A program made the position numbers and the translations under genes. From the NCBI RefSeq assembly GCF_019236175.1, contig NZ_JAFAJM010000024.1, positions 186,001 to 250,000 of the forward strand: a stretch of 64,000 nucleotides of DNA, read 5' to 3'. A model generated the notes under the pieces. It made no database searches. It was not told where the DNA came from and saw only the letters and a program-made list of their open reading frames with translations. This stretch comes from Chryseobacterium sp. (lineage in GTDB: Bacteria; Bacteroidota; Bacteroidia; Flavobacteriales; Weeksellaceae). This document shows positions 53,581 to 61,895 of this stretch, piece after piece (position 1 is the stretch's first letter; every line of letters starts with the position of its first letter).

Positions 53581-53630
53581 CAATAAAATAATCGGCCGGA
53601 TCATGAAATATCCGGCCGATTATTTTATTG
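53581..53630. terminator. Second hairpin, 21-bp perfect stem, terminator of cca
   Basis: Arms at 53581-53601 and 53610-53630 are perfect complements, with an 8-nt loop, and share the CGGCCGGA core. It lies 16 nt beyond the stop of the leftward cca gene. The stem is unusually long for a terminator. Confidence 0.85.
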
Positions 53631-53645
53631 TATAATGTTTTGAAT

Positions 53646-55064
53646 TTATAGCGTTAACCCAAGTTTTTCTGCTTCAGCAATAACAAACTTTGTTGCTTCT
53701 TCTTTTTCATTGGGAATTTCTCCCTCAAGAATTGCTTCTTTTACTTTTTCTTTTAAAATACCAATTTCACGACCCGGCTTAAGCTGAAACATTTCCATAA
53801 TTTCTTCTCCCGTAATAGGAGGCTGGAAGTTTCTTACCTGATCTTTTTCTTCCACTTCCTTGATTTTTACCGCTACATATTCGAAATTCTTTTTAAATTT
53901 TTCCTGTTTTTTAGAATTCTTAGTAGTGATATCTGCTTTGCAAAGAATGAAGAGATCTTCCAGATTTTCACCGGCATCAAACAATAGTCTTCTCAGTGCA
54001 GAATCGGAAGCATCATCTGTAATCAAAGCAATAGGACGGGAAGAAAGTTTAACCATCTTCTGAACATATTTCATATCACTTCCCAATGGCAGTTTTAATC
54101 TCTGGAAAAGAGTCTTTACCATTTTTGAACCAAGGAATTCATGACCATGAAAAGTCCATCCTGTTCCCTCAACAAACTTTTTAGTAGGAGCTTTTCCAAC
54201 ATCATGAAGTAATGCAGCCCAGCGTAACCATAGATTGTCCGTATTCAATGAGATGTTATCAACAACCTCCAGGGTATGGTAAAAATTGTCTTTATGAGTT
54301 TGTCCTTCTACTTCTTCCACCCCTTTCAGTTCTATTAATTCAGGGATAATAAGCTTTAAAAGACCGGTCTGTTCCATTAGCCTTAATCCTATGGAAGGTT
54401 TTGCAGACATCATAATTTTGTTGAACTCTACCATGATTCTTTCCATCGAGACAATTTCAATTCTTTTGGCTTCCTGTGCGATCGCATTCAGTGAGTTTTC
54501 TTGAATGGTAAAATTTAAAGTAGAAGCAAACCTTACTGCTCTCATCATTCGTAAGGGATCATCAGAATACGTCTGAGCAGGCTCAAGGGGTGTTCTTAAA
54601 ATCTCTTTTTCCAGATCTTCAATTCCGTTGAAAGGATCAATCAGTTCTCCGAAATTATCTTTATTTAAAGAAATAGCCATCGCATTGATGGTGAAATCTC
54701 TTCGTTTCTGGTCGTCTTCCAGTGTTCCTCCTTCGACTTCCGGTTTTCGGCTGTTTTCCGTATAGCTTTCCTTTCTGGCGCCTACAAATTCAAGTTCAAG
54801 CTCTTTGTATTTGATCATAGCAGTACCATAGGTTTTAAAAACAGAAACCTTTAGTTTTGGGTCAATATCGTGGGCAACATTCTGAGCAAGCTCAATGCCG
54901 CTTTGTTCGGTCACAAAATCTATATCCGTAGATGCATTTCTTTTCATCAGAAGATCACGAACATAGCCACCAACAATATAGACGGACTGATGATTCCTCT
55001 CTGCGGCCTCAGAAATTATTTTAAAAAGTTTTAAATTTTTATTTTGGTTAAGATTAATTTTCAT
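53646..55064 (-). CDS. cca: CCA-adding tRNA nucleotidyltransferase with HD domain
   Basis: 472 residues. The class II nucleotidyltransferase head is at 29-52: VGGYVRDLLMKRNASTDIDF has the GG motif and catalytic Asp-x-Asp (TDIDF). RRDFTINAMAIS (about 119-130) is the next conserved block, and DDPLRMMRAVRFAS the arginine-containing one. The C-terminal half has an HD domain, HTLEVVDN and LLHDVGKAPT, as in bacterial Cca with a phosphohydrolase module. It adds or repairs the 3'-CCA of tRNAs. The Sua5-type gene nearby on the same strand is also a tRNA-modifying function. Confidence 0.94.
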   Translation of the reverse strand: MKINLNQNKNLKLFKIISEAAERNHQSVYIVGGYVRDLLMKRNASTDIDFVTEQSGIELAQNVAHDIDPKLKVSVFKTYGTAMIKYKELELEFVGARKESYTENSRKPEVEGGTLEDDQKRRDFTINAMAISLNKDNFGELIDPFNGIEDLEKEILRTPLEPAQTYSDDPLRMMRAVRFASTLNFTIQENSLNAIAQEAKRIEIVSMERIMVEFNKIMMSAKPSIGLRLMEQTGLLKLIIPELIELKGVEEVEGQTHKDNFYHTLEVVDNISLNTDNLWLRWAALLHDVGKAPTKKFVEGTGWTFHGHEFLGSKMVKTLFQRLKLPLGSDMKYVQKMVKLSSRPIALITDDASDSALRRLLFDAGENLEDLFILCKADITTKNSKKQEKFKKNFEYVAVKIKEVEEKDQVRNFQPPITGEEIMEMFQLKPGREIGILKEKVKEAILEGEIPNEKEEATKFVIAEAEKLGLTL

Positions 55065-55102
55065 CGTTAGTAAATAGCGTCAATTTCTAGCCATGCAGCC
55101 CA

Positions 55103-55447
55103 TTAATTATAATGAGCATACATTTTATTAATTTTTCCTTCTTCATTAAAAAACATGACTTCAACGGCATGCTTATCCATAATAGATTTATAAAATAATG
55201 CGACAGAATTTACTCCGGCAGTAGATTGTATCAGTTCAAAGTGAAGATCCGGAAATTTTTCCAGTGCATTTCTCCAATAGCCACGAACAGCATCTTTTCC
55301 CATTAATGAATTTTCTTTACCTCCTGTAGCCATAACAATCATGGGTGTGGTAATTTCAATATCATCAGAATAATGCGAAAGAATATTTTCTAAATCATGA
55401 GAATTCCAGACGTTAATCCATTCCTGGGCAAAATCTTTATGGTCCAT
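55103..55447 (-). CDS. NTF2-like (SnoaL-type) small protein
   Basis: 114 residues. The cone-shaped NTF2-like fold is indicated by the opening FAQEWINVWNSHDLENILSHY and SDDIEITTPMI, then GKDAVRGYWRNALEKFPDLHFELI and the strand-rich end SIMDKHAVEVMFFNEEGKIN. Such proteins are small enzymes or ligand-binding modules. The function cannot be told. It lies between cca and sua5 on the same strand (38-nt gap to cca). Confidence 0.8.
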   Translation of the reverse strand: MDHKDFAQEWINVWNSHDLENILSHYSDDIEITTPMIVMATGGKENSLMGKDAVRGYWRNALEKFPDLHFELIQSTAGVNSVALFYKSIMDKHAVEVMFFNEEGKINKMYAHYN

Positions 55448-55554
55448 ATTAAATTTTTATGAGTTGAGGTTGTGCAAAGATAAAACTAAAAAAAGAAATC
55501 CTGCCGATATGAATTGACAAGACTCTAAAAAATAAATGAATTACCACAGAATTT

Positions 55555-56103
55555 TTATTCTCTAAGAACTTTTATTCTGTTATCGCTCCATATTTTAATC
55601 ACTGAAGATCCTGAGTATTTAGACACTTTTTCTCTGTCTTCTTCTACCGCGTAATCTACAAGCTTTATCATTTCATCTGAAATATCCGAAAATTTTAACG
55701 GACTTTTTTCACCACTAAAATTAGCAGAAGTAGAAACCAAAGGTCTGTTCAGCTTAGTGATCAGTTTTTTACAAAAATCATTTTTTACAAGTCTTATACC
55801 AATACTTCCGTCCTCAGCAAGCAGTTCTTTAGGAAGTCCTCTGGGATTTTCATACACAATGGTAACGGGCTTTTCACTAAGATCAATAATTTCCCAAGCC
55901 ATTTCAGGAACATCCACTAAATCCTGAAGCCTTTTTTCAGACTCCACTAAAATGATCATGGATTTATTTTTTTCACGTTTCTTAATGTCAAAAATTTTAT
56001 TGACAGCCTCTATGTTTGTTGCGTCACAACCAATTCCCCAGATTGTATCAGTAGGATAAAGAATGGTTCCGCCGGATTTTAATATTTCGATAATATGCTC
56101 CAT
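55555..56103 (-). CDS. tsaC: L-threonylcarbamoyladenylate synthase (Sua5/YrdC family)
   Basis: 182 residues from the ATG at 56103; the frame extends to 56160, but the extension has no family match. KSGGTILYPTDTIWGIGCDA (about 9-28) carries the family's nucleotide-binding loop with the K-R-x-x-x-K set downstream (IFDIKKREKNKSMIILVES). STSANFSGEKSP is the S-T-S-A-N signature. It makes threonylcarbamoyl-AMP for the t6A37 modification of ANN-decoding tRNAs. The protein is the short YrdC-like type without a Sua5 C-terminal domain. A nested palindrome lies upstream. Confidence 0.9.
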   Translation of the reverse strand: MEHIIEILKSGGTILYPTDTIWGIGCDATNIEAVNKIFDIKKREKNKSMIILVESEKRLQDLVDVPEMAWEIIDLSEKPVTIVYENPRGLPKELLAEDGSIGIRLVKNDFCKKLITKLNRPLVSTSANFSGEKSPLKFSDISDEMIKLVDYAVEEDREKVSKYSGSSVIKIWSDNRIKVLRE

Positions 56104-56191
56104 AATTGTATTGAATTCAAAACAGTGGATAAAGGTAAAAATTCTGCCAGCTAAAGACAAAAAAATGAAGGATAAATGATGAATGTTTTAA

Positions 56192-56415
56192 GTTTCGGCT
56201 AAAGCCAACGGATATTATATTACATTGAAAACGGGCTTAAGCCCGTTCCTATTGATGGTTGTATGCGTTTTATTGTAATGATATGATGATATTGAATGTT
56301 TCAAAGAATATTGACGGAATCGGCGAAATATTTTGAAACATCCGGTTAAAGATCAATAGAAATGGGCTTTAGCCCATTTAATAAAAATAAATCTTTTATT
56401 GGCTTTAGCCGAAAC
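56192..56415. repeat. Nested palindromic element, about 224 bp (possible non-autonomous mobile element)
   Basis: Outer arms GTTTCGGCTAAAGCCAA (56192-56208) and TTGGCTTTAGCCGAAAC (56399-56415) are exact complements. Inside, AACGGGCTTAAGCCCGTT (56230-56247) with CTATTGAT (56249-56256) mirrors ATCAATAG (56352-56359) with AAATGGGCTTTAGCCCATTT (56360-56379). Innermost, ATGTTTCAAAGAATATT (56296-56312) mirrors AATATTTTGAAACAT (56327-56341). The arrangement A-B-C-C'-B'-A' is very regular. No gene lies inside; it occupies most of the 329-bp gap between tsaC and the next gene. Confidence 0.75.
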
Positions 56416-56432
56416 GTATGTATACAAATAAA

Positions 56433-56963
56433 TTACCTCAAAATTCTTTTTAAATCTCTTCTTTTACCGTATTGAGCAAATAAAACCGGTGTATTAAATC
56501 TTGATGTTTCTTTGATTACTGTAAATAGAACTTGATTCTCATTAATAAAAATAAGAGTGGTCTGATCGTACCCGTCAAATCCAATATAAGTGGGTTCATT
56601 AAGGAATATGGTGTCGTCAGAATTTTCTGAAATTCTGAAGTTTTTCTTTTGGGCATATTGAAAAATTCTGTCTTTTATTTCACTTTTTTTAAGATGAGTA
56701 GTGATTCTCATTAATCTTTTTTCTGTGATCTGACAATAAAGTCCATGCAGTCCAAAACAGAACAACAAAAATGGAGGAATAAAAAATAAAGGCGGCTCAT
56801 ATTCTGTTACAAAATCAATGATCATAAGTAAAGGCAGTATGACAAAGCCTGCAAATAATATATAGCTAAGTAATTGATTAGCCTCATCTGATTGACTTTC
56901 TTCAAAAATCAGTTTTTGAGCATGAATACTTTCTGTGATTTTTAGTTTTTTTAATGATCTCAT
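56433..56963 (-). CDS. Hypothetical membrane protein, 176 aa
   Basis: 176 residues from the ATG at 56963; a frame extends to 57008, but it would cover a palindrome. The N-terminal ~35 residues are soluble, followed by two close hydrophobic segments, LLSYILFAGFVILPLLMIID and a second of FFIPPFLLFCFGLHGLY. The C-terminal ~90 residues are soluble and end KRRDLKRILR, a basic tail. It is not recognised. It is flanked by the nested palindrome downstream and a related 20-nt palindrome upstream. Confidence 0.62.
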   Translation of the reverse strand: MRSLKKLKITESIHAQKLIFEESQSDEANQLLSYILFAGFVILPLLMIIDFVTEYEPPLFFIPPFLLFCFGLHGLYCQITEKRLMRITTHLKKSEIKDRIFQYAQKKNFRISENSDDTIFLNEPTYIGFDGYDQTTLIFINENQVLFTVIKETSRFNTPVLFAQYGKRRDLKRILR

Positions 56964-56984
56964 GAAGGTGTTTTTAATTAAAAG

Positions 56985-57004
56985 AAACGGGTTAAAACCC
57001 GTTT
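56985..57004 (-). terminator. 20-nt palindrome, terminator of the DinB gene or repeat relative
   Basis: AAACGGGTT (56985-56993) and AACCCGTTT (56996-57004) pair with a 2-nt center, 11 nt after the DinB stop. Leftward it is followed by CTTTTAATTAAAAA. The sequence resembles the AACGGGCTTAAGCCCGTT arm of the element at 56230. Confidence 0.6.
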
Positions 57005-57015
57005 GCATTGTTTCC

Positions 57016-57528
57016 TTACATCCATCCTAATTTCGATAAATATCTTTCCTCAATAATATTCAGGTGGTGATAATTGTGGCCTACAATAAGCTTTCCGATC
57101 GTTTCTACTGTAATTTCGTTATTGTTGGCAATTCCTTTGCTTTGTAATGCAGTGGGGTGAATGGTTTCTAAGAAGATCTGAGAAGATTTTCTTACCAGTT
57201 TGTATTCATCCAGAAGAGATTCCAGGGATCTTTCGTGGGCATAAGATTTATCTGCATATTCATTTTCATCAAATCCCGGAAGGTTATTTTTATCACCTCT
57301 TGCAATAGCGACCATTCTGTACTGGAAAACTCTTTCGCAGTCTGATAAATGGAGTAGAAGGGCTTTTAAAGTCCATTTTCCTTCCGCATAAGCAAATTTG
57401 GATTGTTCTTCAGTTAGATTGGAGTAAATTCCGATGGTTTTCTCTCCTGATTTATTTAATTCGGCCAGCCAGTCTTTGGATGGGATTAAATCTAAATATC
57501 GTTGAATATATTTTTGAAAATCGGTCAT
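57016..57528 (-). CDS. DinB/YfiT-type metal-binding protein
   Basis: 170 residues, four-helix bundle. The three candidate metal His are in LKALLLHLSDCERV (about 60), and the pair H-N-Y-H-H in IVGHNYHHLNIIEERYL (about 149-153). The spacing fits the DinB-like fold that binds Ni or Zn. Bacillithiol- or mycothiol-dependent transferases are family relatives. The role here is unknown. Confidence 0.85.
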   Translation of the reverse strand: MTDFQKYIQRYLDLIPSKDWLAELNKSGEKTIGIYSNLTEEQSKFAYAEGKWTLKALLLHLSDCERVFQYRMVAIARGDKNNLPGFDENEYADKSYAHERSLESLLDEYKLVRKSSQIFLETIHPTALQSKGIANNNEITVETIGKLIVGHNYHHLNIIEERYLSKLGWM

Positions 57529-57567
57529 GGTTTTAAAATTTAAGAATTTAACGGTTCCCTTTATTCA

Positions 57568-58017
57568 TTATTGTTCAGGGGTCCATTCATAGAAATTAAC
57601 AGTGTTATACAGCTTAAATCCACAAGCCGGATACAGCTGGTTGCCGATATCGTTGCTTTTTCCTGTTTCAAGCAGAATACCACAGGCATTGGATGATGTA
57701 CATAATTTTTTAGCTTGATCAATAAGTTCTTTGGAGTAGCCTTTTCCCCGGTGTCCGGCATTTACATATAAATCGTTTAACAGCCAGTAGCGCTGCATTC
57801 TTGTTGATGAAAAAATAGGGTAGAGCTGTACAAAACCTGTCAGTACACCATTTTCCTCGGCAACAAAAATTTCAGCATCTTTGTTTTCAATTCTTTCACG
57901 GAGGAAGTTTTCTGCTGAAGAAATATCAGATTCTTTGTGATAGAAAATCCTGTATTGATCAAATAACTCAGCCAGTTGGGTCAGATCCTGAAGGATCGCT
58001 TTTCTTGTGTTTTTCAT
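57568..58017 (-). CDS. GNAT-family N-acetyltransferase
   Basis: 149 residues. The acetyl-CoA loop NAGHRGKGYSKELIDQAKKL (about 91-110) has the R-x-x-G-x-G/S motif. VLTGFVQLYPIFSST and LLETGKSNDIGNQLYPACGF follow the fold's beta4-beta5 order. The acceptor is unknown. It is separated from the DinB gene by 39 nt and may be co-transcribed. Confidence 0.87.
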   Translation of the reverse strand: MKNTRKAILQDLTQLAELFDQYRIFYHKESDISSAENFLRERIENKDAEIFVAEENGVLTGFVQLYPIFSSTRMQRYWLLNDLYVNAGHRGKGYSKELIDQAKKLCTSSNACGILLETGKSNDIGNQLYPACGFKLYNTVNFYEWTPEQ

Positions 58018-58047
58018 AAGAATATAGAGTGATCATCGGTTAATGAG

Positions 58048-58078
58048 AAGGAGCTGCTTTTGGTGATTGCAGCTCCTT
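58048..58078. terminator. Hairpin between metB and the GNAT gene
   Basis: AAGGAGCTGC (58048-58057) pairs with GCAGCTCCTT (58069-58078), 11-nt loop. The T-tract is better rightward (TTTTC) than leftward, where metB ends, so termination of metB is probable rather than certain. Confidence 0.6.
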
Positions 58079-58094
58079 TTCAGTGATTTTTATG

Positions 58095-59234
58095 TTAAGA
58101 AAAAGCTTTTTCTAAATCTGCAATCAGATCTTCAGCATCTTCAATACCTACACTTAAACGAACCAGATCATCAGTAATTCCAAGTTCAGCACGTTTTTCA
58201 GCCGGAATAGAAGCGTGAGTCATTAAAGCAGGGTGGTTGGCTAAAGATTCCACACCTCCTAAAGATTCAGCTAATGTAAATACTCTTACTTTCTCTAAAA
58301 ATTTGATAGCATCTTCTTTTTTTCCTGATTTGAAAGTGAAGGAAACCATTCCTCCCGATTCTTTCATCTGAGATTTTGCCAGTGCATGCTGAGGGTGAGA
58401 TTCTAATCCCGGATAAATTACTTTATCTACAGCAGGATGAGTTTCAAGATATTTTGCTACAGCAAGACCATTGTCGGAATGTCTTTGCATTCTTAATGCT
58501 AATGTTTTAATGCCTCTCAGGACAAGGTAAGAATCGTGTGGTCCTAAAATACCACCGCTTGCAAATTGAATGAAATGGAGTTTTTCTCCAAGTTCAGCAT
58601 CCTTAGCAATAAGAGCTCCTGCAATCACGTCAGAATGTCCGCCTAAGTATTTGGTAGCAGAGTGCATTACGATATCTGCTCCCAGATCAATAGGTCTCTG
58701 AATATAAGGTGTAGCGAAAGTATTATCTACGGCTACTAAAATATCTTTTCCCTTAGCGATATCTACTACAGCTTTGATATCTACTAATTTCATCAACGGG
58801 TTTGTTGGAGTTTCTACCCAGATCAGTTTTGTTTTATCAGTAATAACATCTGCAATTTTAGAAACATCATCAAAATTGACGAAAGTAAACTTCAGTTGAT
58901 ATTTTTCAAAAAGTCTGGTAAACATTCTGTAAGTACCACCATAAAGATCATCTACGGCAATTACTTCATCACCGGGGTTAAGGAGTTTCAGAACACAGTC
59001 GATTGCGGCAAGGCCTGAACCGAAAGCCAAACCTCTTGCTCCGTTCTCAATACTGGCTAATGAATCTTCCAATGCCTGTCTGGTAGGGTTTGCTGCTCTT
59101 GAATATTCGTATCCGGAATGTACACCCGGACTCTTTTGTGCAAATGTAGAGGTTAAAAATACAGGTACATTTACAGAACCTGTAGCAGACTCATGATGCT
59201 GCCCTCCGTGAATAACTTTTGTATTAAAGTTCAT
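58095..59234 (-). CDS. metB: Cystathionine gamma-synthase/lyase (Cys/Met metabolism PLP enzyme)
   Basis: 379 residues. The PLP lysine is 195 in MHSATKYLGGHSDV, with GLAFGSGLAAIDCVLKLL forming the phosphate-binding region and YEYSRAANPTRQALEDSLAS the typical N-terminal substrate loop. It catalyses gamma-replacement or gamma-elimination in transsulfuration. Synthase versus lyase cannot be told from motifs; the symbol reflects the more common annotation of close relatives. It is preceded by an intergenic dyad at 59250-59325. Confidence 0.9.
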   Translation of the reverse strand: MNFNTKVIHGGQHHESATGSVNVPVFLTSTFAQKSPGVHSGYEYSRAANPTRQALEDSLASIENGARGLAFGSGLAAIDCVLKLLNPGDEVIAVDDLYGGTYRMFTRLFEKYQLKFTFVNFDDVSKIADVITDKTKLIWVETPTNPLMKLVDIKAVVDIAKGKDILVAVDNTFATPYIQRPIDLGADIVMHSATKYLGGHSDVIAGALIAKDAELGEKLHFIQFASGGILGPHDSYLVLRGIKTLALRMQRHSDNGLAVAKYLETHPAVDKVIYPGLESHPQHALAKSQMKESGGMVSFTFKSGKKEDAIKFLEKVRVFTLAESLGGVESLANHPALMTHASIPAEKRAELGITDDLVRLSVGIEDAEDLIADLEKAFS

Positions 59235-59249
59235 AATATTTTATAATTT

Positions 59250-59325
59250 ATCAATCCAACAGTGTACCCATTTATTTTTGTTGTATAAATTTTGCAGGAC
59301 TCAATCGGTACACTATTATATTGAT
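59250..59325. repeat. Split dyad in the metB leader
   Basis: ATCAAT-N5-AGTGTACC (59250-59268) mirrors GGTACACT-N5-ATTGAT (59307-59325) across 38 nt. It sits 16 nt upstream of metB. Operator, leader structure or a small mobile repeat are all possible. Confidence 0.4.
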
Positions 59326-59337
59326 GAGGTTACATTT

Positions 59338-59661
59338 TTATTTGATAGCAGATTTCACTGCGAATTCTTCTGCAATTTCTTCCATCCATTGTGCTACATC
59401 TTCCTCACCGGTTGCTCTCTGATAAGTACTTCCTAAAGAGATTAAAATCTGGTGGATAAACATCTTCATCTGATCTACCGGCATTTCTTTTGTCCAAAGA
59501 TCAATTCTTAAAGCTTCCATCGTTTTATCATCCCATACAGAGATCATGGTTGCTTTAGTTTCTTCTTTTTCAACACCGCCGTCCTGTGCGTTCCATGTTA
59601 TATTTTCAGGGATGTGGTTTTCATCCAGTTCTACATCTATCGTAATCTGAGTTTTTCTCAT
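59338..59661 (-). CDS. gldC: Gliding motility protein GldC
   Basis: 107 residues, soluble. The start RKTQITIDVELDENHIPENI and the block EALRIDLWTKEMPVDQMKMF match GldC, a small protein that supports gliding motility and T9SS in Flavobacterium johnsoniae but is not essential there. The end is acidic, EEIAEEFAVKSAIK. It lies 24 nt after the ABC-permease fusion and appears to be the third gene of that leftward transcript, while gldB lies 3 kb away beyond the ABC genes. Confidence 0.9.
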   Translation of the reverse strand: MRKTQITIDVELDENHIPENITWNAQDGGVEKEETKATMISVWDDKTMEALRIDLWTKEMPVDQMKMFIHQILISLGSTYQRATGEEDVAQWMEEIAEEFAVKSAIK

Positions 59662-59685
59662 ATCAATCTAAAATTTTTGGCAAAG

Positions 59686-61884
59686 TTAATACTTCTTGAG
59701 CTTATCTAAAATTTCTACGAAATTATCTTCATCAGGAAATGGGCTGTTAAGGTTAAAAACTTTTCCATTAGGGTCAATAATAAGAAACCTCGGGATAGAC
59801 TGAACTTTGTATTTATTCATAAATTCACTGGCCTCAGCAAGCCAGAATTGCGGAACTTTGGACGGTTTTGTTTTTAAATAATTTAACCATTTAGACTGAT
59901 CTTCATCCAGGCTGATTGAAATAAACTGAATATTGCCCGCATAACGGTACTGATTACTTCTTGCATCAAAAATAGGACGAATCTGTTTACAAGGTCCGCA
60001 CCAGGTAGCCCATAAGTCGATCACTACATATTTTCCCCTGTATTCCGAAAGTAAATGAGACTTTCCGTTACTGTCAAGAAATGTCAAATCTGAAAACTGA
60101 GCTCCCTTTTGTGAAACATTGAGCTGTTCAAGCCTGGATGCTGCAAGTTTTTTATAATTGCTATTTTCTACTAATGGAATTTCCTTCATAAAAAGCTGTT
60201 GTCTTGAAATACTGTCTGATTTCAGTTCCATACTTTTTATAAGATGTCTGGTTAATAAACGGTCTCTGTTGATACCATTAGGCAATGCATTTAATTTTAT
60301 AAAAAGAAGACTGTCAGCATTGGAGAGTTTTTCTTTATCACTAAGCATCTGATCAAGCTTGTACTGAATATAATCATCATTTTTACTTAATAATACAGTC
60401 GGGGTTTTGATTTTTGCATTCAGTTCTTCTAAAAATGCTCCCGGAGCCTCAAATTTAGGATCATTCCAAGAGGTCATTTTTCTGTAATTGCTGATCTCAT
60501 TCAAATATTGGATTGCCAAGAGTTGTTTTCGGTAAGCGAGATAGTCATCAGAAAGTGCATTATTTTCACTGTCGGTGTAATGAGATAGTTTTTTTATATT
60601 TTTTTTCCAGTCATTCTGGGCCAGTTCATAAAACTTCGAAGGATTATCATTATACTTTTGTTCATCAACAGCATAGGAAAACTCATATCCGAATCCGTCC
60701 TCCTGATTTTTATAGGATTGTTCTGCTGACCGGTTGGAAGTAAGGAAATACTTCATTTTTAAAGCATTGCACCGGATCTTGAAATCAAAATGATCCCCAT
60801 TTCCCATCATGAAATCAATTTTTTTCGTGCCAAACTCAAGACTGTACTGATCAAATGGTAATTGCCGTCCGGTTTTCCAAAAAAACACTCCGTTTTTGAC
60901 AGCCGCGCTTCCGATTTTTTTATGAAAATCTTTAGCATAGATTTTAACAGAATCAATTTTAAGACCGGTATCGAGTTTTCCTTTGATTACAATACCTTCT
61001 CCGTCGCTTTGATAAGCTTTGGGTTTTTGTAAAATATAAAAGATTCCCGCGGCAGCCAGAACAAAAGCAGATGATGAAATAATTTGTTTTTTGCTTTTTA
61101 AAAATGCCGTTTTAAAGCCTTTTCCACGATACCAGAAATATCCGATAATAAGAAATATCATAGCCCAGAATATACTTAAATACTCACTATAGGTAATATA
61201 ATGATTCAGGCTTCTGATATCAGGAGATTTACATAAAATATATAAGGAGTTATACGGGCAAAATGGAAAATCTACCCTTTGGGTCATAGAATACATATTG
61301 ACAATAAGCCCAAGAATTCCAATTAAAAACGGCCAGATAAAACCGGGAAATGCAACGGAAATACATAACTGAACCGCTGTAATTCCTAAAACAGCAACAC
61401 ATAGCCTTATCAATGTTTTTAACATCCAGACTACATCAATGGTCAGTAATTTCGCTTCACCCGGATGGATATAATAATCCATAAGGGAAAACAAAATGTT
61501 AAACCCGATATAGGAAGCAATGCATATAAAACTGAGAATTAATAAAACCAGGTATTTCGACAGGTAAAGCTGGAATTTGCTGATAGGTTGAGTTTCCATC
61601 AGCTGCCATCCATTGTTTTTATGATCGGTCTGTGCAATTCTGTTAGCCGCAATAACCACGTAAAGCAATAGCAGAAATACGGCAAAAGCCTTGAAACTTC
61701 CGGTGATCGCTTCCTCAAAAACAGAATAGGGCAGATCTTCGGGAGTCAGAAAGTTCGGGTTAAAGGCCTGAGTTAAAAAACGTAGGACCGGGAGTAAAAT
61801 ACCTAATGCCAGTGCTAAGTAAACCAGCCCCAAACCTTTTATTTTCAGCCATTCTGTACTGACCAGTGTGAATATTTTTTTCAT
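59686..61884 (-). CDS. ABC-2-type permease fused to a periplasmic TlpA-like thioredoxin
   Basis: 732 residues. The N-terminal ~265 resemble an ABC-2/bacitracin-resistance permease with about six hydrophobic segments: KKIFTLVSTEWLKIKGLGLV opens it and RIAQTDHKNNGWQLMETQPI is the typical cytoplasmic loop. An extra helix near 272-288 (ISSSAFVLAAAGIFYILQ) follows. Residues 295-390 form a DUF4369-like beta domain, then a helical linker (about 400-580), then a TlpA/AhpC-type thioredoxin (about 590-732) with the redox pair Cys629 and Cys632 in IDLWATWCGPCKQIRP. The extra helix would place the thioredoxin in the periplasm. Two normally separate functions are joined in one frame with no sign of a frameshift. 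Its ATPase partner starts 11 nt upstream; the substrate is unknown. Confidence 0.88.
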   Translation of the reverse strand: MKKIFTLVSTEWLKIKGLGLVYLALALGILLPVLRFLTQAFNPNFLTPEDLPYSVFEEAITGSFKAFAVFLLLLYVVIAANRIAQTDHKNNGWQLMETQPISKFQLYLSKYLVLLILSFICIASYIGFNILFSLMDYYIHPGEAKLLTIDVVWMLKTLIRLCVAVLGITAVQLCISVAFPGFIWPFLIGILGLIVNMYSMTQRVDFPFCPYNSLYILCKSPDIRSLNHYITYSEYLSIFWAMIFLIIGYFWYRGKGFKTAFLKSKKQIISSSAFVLAAAGIFYILQKPKAYQSDGEGIVIKGKLDTGLKIDSVKIYAKDFHKKIGSAAVKNGVFFWKTGRQLPFDQYSLEFGTKKIDFMMGNGDHFDFKIRCNALKMKYFLTSNRSAEQSYKNQEDGFGYEFSYAVDEQKYNDNPSKFYELAQNDWKKNIKKLSHYTDSENNALSDDYLAYRKQLLAIQYLNEISNYRKMTSWNDPKFEAPGAFLEELNAKIKTPTVLLSKNDDYIQYKLDQMLSDKEKLSNADSLLFIKLNALPNGINRDRLLTRHLIKSMELKSDSISRQQLFMKEIPLVENSNYKKLAASRLEQLNVSQKGAQFSDLTFLDSNGKSHLLSEYRGKYVVIDLWATWCGPCKQIRPIFDARSNQYRYAGNIQFISISLDEDQSKWLNYLKTKPSKVPQFWLAEASEFMNKYKVQSIPRFLIIDPNGKVFNLNSPFPDEDNFVEILDKLKKY

Positions 61885-61895
61885 TTGTGCTGATT

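Noticed and set aside
59235-59337. SAM riboswitch upstream of metB
   Set aside because: The gap has a split dyad but none of the conserved SAM-aptamer blocks.
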